Shown here piece after piece: positions 1-6,131 of a stretch of DNA of 7,976 nucleotides. The DNA comes from UBA3775 sp051877895 (GTDB lineage: Bacteria > Bacillota > Clostridia > Lachnospirales > Lachnospiraceae): contig JBJEJI010000075.1 of assembly GCA_051877895.1 (NCBI GenBank), forward strand, positions 1-7,976, written 5' to 3'. The stretch's first letter is position 1. Each line of letters starts with the position of its first letter. The translations under genes and the position numbers were made by a program. The notes below the pieces were generated by a model. The model was not told where the DNA came from, did not search any database, and worked only from the letters and a program-made list of their open reading frames with translations.

Positions 1-747
1 GTGATTGACGTTACCCTTCCTGCAAAAAAACCTGAAATCGGTCATCGCCATCCTAACAATATTGCCCTTGAGGATGTAGAAAAATTTTTCATCGGCATGG
101 GCTATGAAATCGTAGAAGGACCTGAAGTTGAGTATGACTACTACAACTTCGAGGCACTTAACATCCCTGCAAACCATCCTGCAAAGGATGAGCAGGATAC
201 ATTTTACATTACCGGAGACATTCTTCTGAGAACCCAGACATCTTCATGTCAGGTACGTGTAATGGAGAACACAAAACCTCCAATCCGTATCCTTTCACCG
301 GGACGCGTATTCCGTTCTGACGAGGTTGACGGTACACATTCTCCTTGCTTCCATCAGATTGAAGGTCTTGTAATTGATAAAGATATAACATTTGCCGATC
401 TTAAAGGTACACTTGCAGAGTTCGCAAAAGAGCTTTTCGGTGAAAATACAAAGGTTAAGTTCAGACCACATCATTTCCCATTTACAGAGCCAAGTGCTGA
501 AATGGATGTAACCTGCTTCAAATGTGGCGGTAAAGGCTGCAGATTCTGTAAGGGAAGTGGCTGGATTGAAATTCTTGGCTGTGGAATGGTTCATCCCAGA
601 GTACTTACCATGAGTGGAATCGATCCTAAGGAATACACCGGATTTGCATTTGGTGTAGGTCTTGAGCGTATCGCACTCCTGAAGTATGAAATTGACGATA
701 TGAGACTGCTCTACGAAAACGACACAAGGTTCTTAAAGCAGTTCTAA
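1..747 (+). CDS. pheS: Phenylalanine--tRNA ligase alpha subunit, 3' part (5' end outside window)
   Basis: This is the catalytic subunit of the alpha2-beta2 phenylalanyl-tRNA synthetase, which charges tRNA-Phe in the cytoplasm. The 248 codons read open from base 1. The first codon is GTG, but it aligns with an internal valine just before the DVTLP segment, so the N-terminal coiled-coil part (roughly 90 residues in a usual 340-residue protein) is missing because the window starts here, not because the gene is broken. Visible class II synthetase signatures are FEALNIPANHPAKDEQDTFY near residues 50-69, the motif 2 block from SPGRVFRSDEVDGTHS to FHQIEG near 99-122, and the motif 3 block GFAFGVGLERIALLKY near 214-229, ending NDTRFLKQF. 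A cysteine quartet (C172, C175, C180, C183 in this numbering) sits in an insert before GWIEILGCGMVHP. It is followed after 46 bases by pheT, the partner subunit, presumably in the same transcript. Confidence 0.97.
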   Translation: MIDVTLPAKKPEIGHRHPNNIALEDVEKFFIGMGYEIVEGPEVEYDYYNFEALNIPANHPAKDEQDTFYITGDILLRTQTSSCQVRVMENTKPPIRILSPGRVFRSDEVDGTHSPCFHQIEGLVIDKDITFADLKGTLAEFAKELFGENTKVKFRPHHFPFTEPSAEMDVTCFKCGGKGCRFCKGSGWIEILGCGMVHPRVLTMSGIDPKEYTGFAFGVGLERIALLKYEIDDMRLLYENDTRFLKQF

Positions 748-763
748 GTCAGATAATCATGAT

Positions 764-776
764 AGCGTAAAACGCT
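764..776. repeat. Small hairpin between pheS and pheT
   Basis: AGCGT (764-768) and ACGCT (772-776) are perfect inverted repeats around a three-base AAA loop in the 46-base pheS-pheT gap. The hairpin ends seven bases before the pheT ribosome binding site. There is no U-tract after it, so it is not an intrinsic terminator. It may tune pheT translation or protect the transcript, or be chance. Confidence 0.35.
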
Positions 777-783
777 TCAGAAT

Positions 784-788
784 GGAGG
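784..788 (+). promoter_or_regulatory. pheT ribosome binding site (decides the start)
   Basis: GGAGG lies five bases before the ATG at 794. The other in-frame ATG at 782 overlaps this Shine-Dalgarno itself and would add only MEEI, so the 794 start is strongly preferred. Confidence 0.88.
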
Positions 789-793
789 AAATA

Positions 794-3229
794 ATGAATA
801 CATCTTTATCTTGGATAAAAGCATATGTGCCTGAACTTCAGTGCAGTGCACAGGAATATACAGACAGAATGACCTTGACCGGAACAAAGGTTGAGGGTTT
901 TGAGTGCCTTGATGCTGATTTGGAAAAAATCATCGTAGGCAAAATAAATAAAATCGAAAAACATCCGGACGCTGACAAGTTAATTGTATGCCAGGTTCAG
1001 ATTGATGAAGAAGGAACCGAAATCCAGATTGTAACAGGTGCACCAAACGTAAAGGTTGGTGATGTTGTACCTGTTGTACTGGACGGGGGACGTGTTGCCG
1101 GGGGACATGACGGAAAGAAAACCGAAGGCGGCATTAAAATTAAAAAAGGTAAGCTGAGAGGCATTGAAAGTAACGGTATGATGTGTTCTATCGAAGAACT
1201 TGGCTCAACCAGAGACATGTATCCGGACGCACCTGAAAACGGAATTTATATCTTCTCAGACAATCCTGCTTATGACGGAATCAAGCTTGGCAGCTCTGCA
1301 GTAGAGGCTCTTGGACTTAATGACGTAGTATTTGAATATGAAATTACAAATAACAGAGTAGACTGCTACTCAGTAATCGGTATTGCAAGAGAAGCGGCAG
1401 CAACATTTGGTAAGCCATTTGTGCCTCCTGTAATAAAGGAAACAGGCAACGATGAAAAAGCCTCCGACTATATCAGTGTTGAAATCCAGGCTCCTGACCT
1501 TTGCAAGAGATATGTAGGTCGTATTGTAAAGAACATTAAGCTTGCCCCATCCCCAATGTGGATGCAGAGAAGACTGGCTTCTAACGGAATCCGTCCAATT
1601 AACAACCTGGTAGACATTACAAACTATGTAATGGAAGAATATGGACAGCCAATGCACGCTTATGACCTTGATACCATTGCAGGAAAGAAGATTATTGTTA
1701 AGAGGGCAGAAAACGGTGATACTTTCCAGACACTTGATGGTGTAGACCATGCAGTTGATGATTCGATTCTCATGATTAATGATGCTGAAAAGGCAGTAGC
1801 TATTGCCGGTATCATGGGTGGTGAGAATTCAAAGATAACAGATGATGTAAAGACAATGCTCTTCGAAGCAGCATGCTTTGACGGAACCAACATTCGTCTT
1901 TCAGGTAAAAAGCTTGGCATGAGAACAGATGCTCAGGCTAAGTTTGAGAAAGGTCTTGATCCAAATACTGCAATGGAAGCAATGAACCGTGCCTGTCAGC
2001 TCATTGAAGAGCTTGGAGCAGGTGAAGTTGTTGGTGGATGTGTTGATGTATACCCTGAACCAAAGAAGGAGTGGAGAGTGGCATTTGACTCTGACAGAAC
2101 AAACAAGGTTCTTGGAACAGACATTGACAAAGAAACAATGATTGCTTACTTTGAAAAGCTTGACCTTGCCTATGACAGAGCAAAAGATGAGGTTATTGTA
2201 CCTACATGGAGACAGGATGTACTCAGCCAGGCTGACCTTGATGAAGAGGTGGCAAGATTCTTTGGTTATGACAAGATTCCGACTACGCTTCCTGAAGGTG
2301 AGTCAACCATGGGTAAAATGTCCTACAAGCTTACTATTGAAGAATATGCCAGAAACGTGGCTGAGAGAAACGGATTCTCAGAGGCAATGTCCTACAGCTT
2401 TGAAAGTCCAAAGGTATTTGACAAGCTGCTTATTCCTGCAGATGATACTTTAAGAAACACAGTTACCATTGTGAACCCGCTGGGTGAAGACTTTTCTGTA
2501 ATGAGAACACTTCCACTTAACGGATTACTTGGCAGTCTTGCAATCAACTACAACAGAAGAAACAAGAATGTTAAGCTTTATGAGCTTGCAAAGGTATACA
2601 TTCCAAAGGCACTTCCACTTACAGAGCTCCCTGATGAAAGAGTGGAACTTGTTCTCGGATTTACAGACTGTGGTGATTTTTATGATATGAAGGGTTCGGT
2701 TGAAGACTTCCTTGATGAAATCGGATTAAACAAGAGAATTCGTTATGAGGTTTCTTCTTATCCTTATCTGCATCCGGGTAGACAGGCAGATGTTGTCTAC
2801 GGTGGCAAGGTGGTTGGTTACCTTGGTGAAGTTCATCCACAGGTTGCTGATAATTACGGCATGGGTGGAAGAAGCTATATAGCAGTTATTGATCTTCCTA
2901 CCGTAACCGAAATGAGCAGCTTTGACATTAAGTATAAGGGAATTGCCAAATTCCCGGCAGTATCCAGAGATTTAAGTATGGTTGTTAAAAAAGAAATTAC
3001 AGCCGGTGCTATTGAAGAGGTAATTGTAAAAAATGCCGGTAAGCTTCTGGAAAGCTGTACACTGTTTGACATTTACGAAGGAAGTCAGATTAAGGAAGGC
3101 TACAAATCTATGGCATATTCCATCAGCTTCAGGGCTTCTGACAGAACACTTGAGGATAAAGACATTACTCCTGTAATGGATAAAATTCTCGCAGCACTTG
3201 GTAAGATGGACATTGAACTGAGAGCATAA
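794..3229 (+). CDS. pheT: Phenylalanine--tRNA ligase beta subunit
   Basis: This is the beta subunit of phenylalanyl-tRNA synthetase. It binds tRNA-Phe and carries the editing site that hydrolyses Tyr-tRNA-Phe. From the 794 ATG it is 811 residues, normal for the bacterial family. It begins MNTSLSWIKAYVPEL, the conserved N-terminus. Domains in order are an EMAPII/OB-fold tRNA-binding domain (about 40-155, with HPDADKL and SNGMMCSIEELG), the B3/B4 editing domain (about 210-390, with GIRPINNLVDITNYVM and GQPMHAYD), the B5 DNA-binding-like domain (about 405-485, with DRTNKVLG), the catalytic-like core (about 490-700, including HPGRQADV and LGEVHP), and a C-terminal FDX-ACB anticodon-binding domain starting near 720 with FPAVSRDLSMVV. 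No disruption is seen. It ends 16 bases before a strong terminator, so it is the last gene of its operon. Confidence 0.98.
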   Translation: MNTSLSWIKAYVPELQCSAQEYTDRMTLTGTKVEGFECLDADLEKIIVGKINKIEKHPDADKLIVCQVQIDEEGTEIQIVTGAPNVKVGDVVPVVLDGGRVAGGHDGKKTEGGIKIKKGKLRGIESNGMMCSIEELGSTRDMYPDAPENGIYIFSDNPAYDGIKLGSSAVEALGLNDVVFEYEITNNRVDCYSVIGIAREAAATFGKPFVPPVIKETGNDEKASDYISVEIQAPDLCKRYVGRIVKNIKLAPSPMWMQRRLASNGIRPINNLVDITNYVMEEYGQPMHAYDLDTIAGKKIIVKRAENGDTFQTLDGVDHAVDDSILMINDAEKAVAIAGIMGGENSKITDDVKTMLFEAACFDGTNIRLSGKKLGMRTDAQAKFEKGLDPNTAMEAMNRACQLIEELGAGEVVGGCVDVYPEPKKEWRVAFDSDRTNKVLGTDIDKETMIAYFEKLDLAYDRAKDEVIVPTWRQDVLSQADLDEEVARFFGYDKIPTTLPEGESTMGKMSYKLTIEEYARNVAERNGFSEAMSYSFESPKVFDKLLIPADDTLRNTVTIVNPLGEDFSVMRTLPLNGLLGSLAINYNRRNKNVKLYELAKVYIPKALPLTELPDERVELVLGFTDCGDFYDMKGSVEDFLDEIGLNKRIRYEVSSYPYLHPGRQADVVYGGKVVGYLGEVHPQVADNYGMGGRSYIAVIDLPTVTEMSSFDIKYKGIAKFPAVSRDLSMVVKKEITAGAIEEVIVKNAGKLLESCTLFDIYEGSQIKEGYKSMAYSISFRASDRTLEDKDITPVMDKILAALGKMDIELRA

Positions 3230-3245
3230 AAACTAATCATTGTAT

Positions 3246-3279
3246 AAAAGGATTGCCCACATCGGCAATCCTTTTTTTT
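3246..3279 (+). terminator. Intrinsic terminator after pheT
   Basis: GGATTGCC (3250-3257) pairs perfectly with GGCAATCC (3264-3271) across a six-base loop, CACATC, and is followed by eight T residues (3272-3279). Flanking AAAA/TTTT can extend the stem to 12 pairs. This is a textbook Rho-independent terminator that separates the pheST unit from the polysaccharide operon. The mirrored A-run makes it potentially usable from the opposite strand too, though no convergent gene is visible. Confidence 0.94.
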
Positions 3280-3344
3280 ACAAAAAACTAATAATCAGAA
3301 AATTAAATATGTTAATTTTGATGTTTTTTCTTTGATTATTTTAA

Positions 3345-3362
3345 CACAATTTTCACAATTTT
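3345..3362. repeat. Perfect 9-bp tandem duplication in the intergenic region
   Basis: CACAATTTT occurs twice back to back (3345-3353 and 3354-3362), followed by more T residues. It lies in the very AT-rich stretch about 60 bases upstream of the capsule promoter -35 box. It could be part of an AT-rich UP-like or nucleoid-protein region, a regulator site, or a slippage product. Function unknown. Confidence 0.6.
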
Positions 3363-3388
3363 TTTCCCGGATTGGGTCAATTTGTATT

Positions 3389-3412
3389 AAAAGCGGAGAA
3401 AAAGCGGAAAAG
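3389..3412. repeat. Helically phased direct repeat upstream of the capsule promoter
   Basis: AAGCGGA occurs at 3391-3397 and again at 3402-3408, a period of 11 bases (about one DNA turn). The second copy ends 15 bases before the -35 box. Same-face direct repeats just upstream of -35 are the layout expected for an activator binding site. No cognate regulator is visible in the window, so this is an inference from spacing only. Confidence 0.45.
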
Positions 3413-3423
3413 AACCATTTTTG

Positions 3424-3452
3424 TTGCATGTAACGTTTTTGTGTGATATAAT
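3424..3452 (+). promoter_or_regulatory. Predicted sigma-A promoter of the capsule operon
   Basis: The -35 box TTGCAT (3424-3429) is separated by exactly 17 bases from a perfect TATAAT -10 box (3447-3452). The -10 is preceded by TG at 3444-3445, giving an extended -10 (TGATATAAT). Transcription would begin near 3459, leaving a leader of about 48 bases before cpsB. It lies between the pheT terminator and the first capsule gene, on the expected strand. Confidence 0.85.
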
Positions 3453-3497
3453 CTTGGAAAGTGTAGAAGTATGCAAAATTGCCGGATTTTTTATTGC

Positions 3498-3502
3498 GGA
3501 GG
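3498..3502 (+). promoter_or_regulatory. cpsB ribosome binding site (decides the start)
   Basis: GGAGG lies four bases before the ATG at 3507. An in-frame ATG at 3471 would add 12 residues that do not resemble the family, has no good Shine-Dalgarno, and lies only about 12 bases from the predicted transcription start. The 3507 start is therefore preferred. Confidence 0.85.
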
Positions 3503-3506
3503 AACT

Positions 3507-4247
3507 ATGAAAATTCAATGTATTGATGTTTTTGATGTTCACTGCCACATGATGTGGGGTGTTGATGACGGTTCCGAAAGCAGAGAACAATCCAAACGAA
3601 TGCTTTCCGTTGCTTATGAAGAAGGAATCAGAAGCATTATTCTTACTCCTCATTACGGAAGAAAAAACAACTCTGCTCATGAGTGGATTTATGATGCTTT
3701 TAATAAAATGAAGGTACTTGCCGGTGAGTGTCAGCCTGATATCAGTCTTTACTTCGGCTGTGAGCTGTTTTACAGCAGTGACATCCTGAATGAAATTGAT
3801 AAAGGTTTGGTTCCATCTCTTGCAGAAAGCAGATATATGCTGGTTGAATTTTCGCCTTCTGCATCTTTTATTTACATTAAAAACGGAGTTATCGAATTGC
3901 GGCAGCGAGGGTTCATCCCAATCATTGCCCATGCAGAACGTTGTATGTGTCTGATTGATAGTACACAACATGTGGAAGAACTGTATGATACCGGTGCTTT
4001 AATTCAGATTAATGCATCTACGGTAACAGGTGAAAACGGCATAATTCCGAAAAAATTTTTTAAAAAACTAATGAAAATTCATTGTGTTCATTTTGTGGGA
4101 ACGGATGCCCATGGGGATGTTTACAGAGCTCCCCGGATAAGAAATGCATATACCTATATTGCAAAACGTTATGGTATAGAAAGGGCGGAAGAACTTTTTG
4201 TAAAAAATCCGCAGTGCATTATTAAAAATACAGATCTTGAGGAGTAA
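3507..4247 (+). CDS. cpsB: CpsB-type PHP-family protein-tyrosine phosphatase
   Basis: This is the manganese-dependent tyrosine phosphatase of Gram-positive capsule loci (CpsB/Wzh/YwqE family), which dephosphorylates the CpsD kinase and so resets polymer export control in the cytoplasm. The 246-residue length matches the family. Metal-binding PHP motifs are in order: DVHCH (H12, H14) followed by VDDGS, LTPHY (H49), the FGCELFY segment (E86), IIAHAER (H142, E144, R145) and GTDAHG (D200, H202). The region R208-P209 and the FVKNPQCII ending also fit the pneumococcal protein. No signal peptide or membrane segment is seen. It is the first gene after the promoter, and its end carries the ribosome binding site of cpsC (GAGGAG, 4239-4244), so the two are translationally linked. 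The function is family knowledge; the target, CpsD, is encoded one gene further on. Confidence 0.93.
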   Translation: MKIQCIDVFDVHCHMMWGVDDGSESREQSKRMLSVAYEEGIRSIILTPHYGRKNNSAHEWIYDAFNKMKVLAGECQPDISLYFGCELFYSSDILNEIDKGLVPSLAESRYMLVEFSPSASFIYIKNGVIELRQRGFIPIIAHAERCMCLIDSTQHVEELYDTGALIQINASTVTGENGIIPKKFFKKLMKIHCVHFVGTDAHGDVYRAPRIRNAYTYIAKRYGIERAEELFVKNPQCIIKNTDLEE

Positions 4248-4249
4248 CT

Positions 4250-5005
4250 ATGGATAATGATGAAATAAACCTTGCTGAGGTGTTTGGACGTTTATTGAAT
4301 AATATTGTAATTATACTTTTATCAGCTATGATCGGTGCCATGGCGGCATATTGCATCAGCACAAATTTTATCAGTGAAAAATTCCAGTCCGGCACCAGTA
4401 TTTATGTGCTGAACAATAGTCAGGAGGAAGAGACAGTAACTTACACTGACATGCAGACCGGTTCTCTTCTCACCAAAGACTATGCAGAACTCATTAAGAG
4501 CAGAACAGTAATGAGTAACGTAATTGCAGAACTGGATTTAAAAAATAAATATAACGACATGTCCGGAATAACACCGGACGGTCTTGCAGGAATGATTACC
4601 GTAACAACATCCAATGAAACCCGTGTTCTTCAAATAACGGTAACCGATACCGACCCGGCAAGAGCCCAGGACATTGCAAATGCAGTCCGTGTTGCTGCTT
4701 CCCGTCAGATTTATGATGTAATGGACATTGATGCGGTAAACGTGGTTGACTACGCAAATCTGCCTGAAACTCCGGTGAGTCCCAACACAAAAAAGAACAT
4801 CGTTATCGGTGGGTTATTGGGTTTTCTTCTGGCGGTTGCCGGAGTAGTAATTGTTTATCTTCTGGATGACACGATTAAGAATCCGGATGATGTTGAAAAG
4901 TATTTGGAACTTTCCGTACTTGCTTCAATCCCTTATGATGAAAAATTATATGAGAATAACAGTAGAAAACAAAAGAAAGGTCGCAAAAAAGCATGCAGGA
5001 AATAG
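4250..5005 (+). CDS. cpsC: CpsC-type Wzz/chain-length determinant and BY-kinase adaptor
   Basis: This is a membrane protein of the polysaccharide co-polymerase family. It sets polymer chain length and activates the partner tyrosine kinase. It has 251 residues. A short cytoplasmic N-terminus is followed by TM1 at about 18-38, an extracellular Wzz domain at about 39-180, the conserved proline-rich segment LPETPVSPNTKKN (171-183), TM2 at about 184-204 and a cytoplasmic tail. The tail, DDTIKNPDDVEKYLELSVLA and beyond, is the kinase-activating segment, and it ends in a strongly basic stretch, KQKKGRKKACRK. The start is set by GAGGAG five bases upstream, two bases after the cpsB stop. The 3' end overlaps cpsD by 13 bases in another frame. 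In proteobacterial Wzc the two functions are one polypeptide; here they are split in the usual Firmicutes way. Confidence 0.93.
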   Translation: MDNDEINLAEVFGRLLNNIVIILLSAMIGAMAAYCISTNFISEKFQSGTSIYVLNNSQEEETVTYTDMQTGSLLTKDYAELIKSRTVMSNVIAELDLKNKYNDMSGITPDGLAGMITVTTSNETRVLQITVTDTDPARAQDIANAVRVAASRQIYDVMDIDAVNVVDYANLPETPVSPNTKKNIVIGGLLGFLLAVAGVVIVYLLDDTIKNPDDVEKYLELSVLASIPYDEKLYENNSRKQKKGRKKACRK

Positions 5006-5697
5006 ATATCGGAAAGACTCAACAACTGGATTATTTATCCGAAGAAGAATATAAAAGCCTGAGAACCAACATACAGTTCTGCGGCAAAGAAGTTAAAGTA
5101 ATTGCAGTAACAAGCTGTATACCGGATGAAGGAAAATCCAGTGTAACGGTTAATCTTGCAAAAACCATTGCAGAAACAGGAAAAAAAGTTCTCTTTGTGG
5201 ATTGTGACATGAGAAAATCAGTTCTGGCAAATAGACTTCATGTGAGAAACGGAGGCAGTGGATTGTCTCATTATCTGTCCGGAAACAATGAGCTGGATGA
5301 GGTTCTCTGTAAAACAAATCTGGCGAATCTGTACATGATTCTTTCAGGTCCCATTCCGCCAAACCCTTCCGAACTTCTTGGCTCCAGTCTGTTTAAAAAT
5401 TTTATCAGGGTTGCAAAAGAAAAATTTGATTATGTGCTGCTTGACACCCCTCCATTGGGGAGTGTAACGGATGCTGCAGTAGTATCCCAGGTGTGTGATG
5501 GTATGCTCATGGTTCTCTCTGCCGGTGGAATCAGCTACAAAATGGCCCAAAGCGTAAAGAATCAGATTGAAAAAACCGGCTGCCGTCTGCTTGGCGTAGT
5601 TTTAAACAAGGTACAGATTAAGAAAAACGGCTACTATGGCAGGTACTACGGAAAATATTACACTCAGTATCAGAGCGAAGATAACGGAGGAAGATAA
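4993..5697 (+). CDS. cpsD: CpsD-type bacterial tyrosine kinase (BY-kinase)
   Basis: This is a cytoplasmic autophosphorylating tyrosine kinase that works with CpsC to control capsule polymerisation and export. The 234-residue length fits the stand-alone kinase. Visible elements are the subunit-interface helix EEEYKSLRTN (17-26), Walker A SCIPDEGKSS (K48), Walker A' VLFVDCDMRKS (D70, D72), Walker B YVLLDTPP (D151), and a C-terminal tyrosine cluster GYYGRYYGKYYTQY (Y214, 215, 218, 219, 222, 223, 226), the autophosphorylation tail. The start overlaps the cpsC end by 13 bases. The nearest Shine-Dalgarno-like sequence, AGAAAGG (4974-4980), is 12 bases away, rather long, so translation probably depends partly on coupling to cpsC. 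An A6 run just before the ATG is discussed in the findings. Its end carries the GGAGG (5686-5690) for the next gene. Confidence 0.95.
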   Translation: MQEIDIGKTQQLDYLSEEEYKSLRTNIQFCGKEVKVIAVTSCIPDEGKSSVTVNLAKTIAETGKKVLFVDCDMRKSVLANRLHVRNGGSGLSHYLSGNNELDEVLCKTNLANLYMILSGPIPPNPSELLGSSLFKNFIRVAKEKFDYVLLDTPPLGSVTDAAVVSQVCDGMLMVLSAGGISYKMAQSVKNQIEKTGCRLLGVVLNKVQIKKNGYYGRYYGKYYTQYQSEDNGGR

Positions 5698-6096
5698 ATG
5701 AAGAAGAAAATCACACTTACACTGGGAGTGGTTGCAGTGGTGCTTCTGATTCTCTGCATTGTATCCCGCATAACGCAGGATAATACAGCTCCGGTAATCA
5801 AAGTGTCTGATGTAAAGCTTACCTATACCGAAGGCGGTGATTACACCGGATTGTTTGAGGGAGTAACTGCAACAGACAATAAAGACGGGAATCTGACGGA
5901 TGCAGTCCGCATTTATGACATTGCCATACTGGCAGACGGAAAAACAGCACAGGTTACCTATGCTGTATATGACAGCAGCTACAACATGGCAAAAGCAACA
6001 CGTACTGTAGCTTATCAGTCACATAATAGCAATACAGAAACGGGCACAGAAGAGGAAGATGACAGTTCCGGTGACGGAACAGCAGATGTAGAGTAA
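5698..6096 (+). CDS. Small membrane-anchored protein with one Ig-like (DUF5011-type) domain
   Basis: The 132-residue protein has a lysine-rich start (MKKK) and a hydrophobic helix at about 5-23. This is followed by one bacterial Ig-like domain at about 31-106 and a hydrophilic acidic tail (SNTETGTEEEDD onward). The Ig call rests on family-like elements: TAPVIKV at the start, ATDNKDGNLTD (58-68), and YDSSYNMAKATRTV (91-104), which resembles the closing strand of DUF5011/Cry22-like repeats (usually DSSGN...ATRTV). The topology should be type II, with the domain outside. Cys20 lies in LILC, but leucine at -1 does not make a lipobox. The ATG directly follows the cpsD TAA and uses GGAGG at 5686-5690, inside cpsD, so it is made with the kinase. 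Such domains usually occur as repeats in large surface proteins; a lone one inside a capsule module is unusual. Its function is not known. A role near CpsC or the polymer outside the cell is only an inference. Confidence 0.85.
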   Translation: MKKKITLTLGVVAVVLLILCIVSRITQDNTAPVIKVSDVKLTYTEGGDYTGLFEGVTATDNKDGNLTDAVRIYDIAILADGKTAQVTYAVYDSSYNMAKATRTVAYQSHNSNTETGTEEEDDSSGDGTADVE

Positions 6097-6131
6097 CAGT
6101 ACAAAAGTATCTTGTTTTCGGGTGGTGAATT

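Noticed and set aside
1..3. GTG at base 1 as a real start of pheS
   Set aside because: It matches an internal valine before the conserved DVTLP stretch; the N-terminal coiled-coil region is simply outside the window.
782..784. ATG at 782 as the pheT start
   Set aside because: It overlaps the Shine-Dalgarno GGAGG; the ATG at 794 has correct spacing and gives the family N-terminus.
1084..1106. Two CGGGGGAC copies 15 bases apart
   Set aside because: They fall within conserved pheT codons for LDGGRVAGGHDGKK, so the repeat reflects a glycine-rich protein segment.
2142..2453. Overlapping + strand frame inside pheT
   Set aside because: It lies entirely within the B5/core region of an intact pheT and shows no recognisable protein.
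3471..3506. N-terminal extension of cpsB from the ATG at 3471
   Set aside because: The 12 added residues do not resemble the PHP family and there is no good RBS, whereas GGAGG precedes the 3507 ATG.
3459..3506. Riboswitch or LoaP-type antitermination leader before cpsB
   Set aside because: The predicted leader is only about 48 bases, with no stable hairpin or terminator between promoter and gene.
3387..3971. Long antisense open frame (194 codons) across cpsB and its promoter
   Set aside because: It lies opposite a well-supported gene, has no domain character or clear ribosome binding site, and is likely a shadow of the coding strand.
4851..5054. Overlapping + strand frame across the cpsC end and cpsD start
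   Set aside because: The sequence is fully explained by cpsC and cpsD; the third frame has no family features.
5755..5757. Lipoprotein signal at Cys20 of the Ig-like protein
   Set aside because: The residues before the cysteine are LIL; a lipobox needs a small residue at -1, so a plain membrane anchor is more likely.
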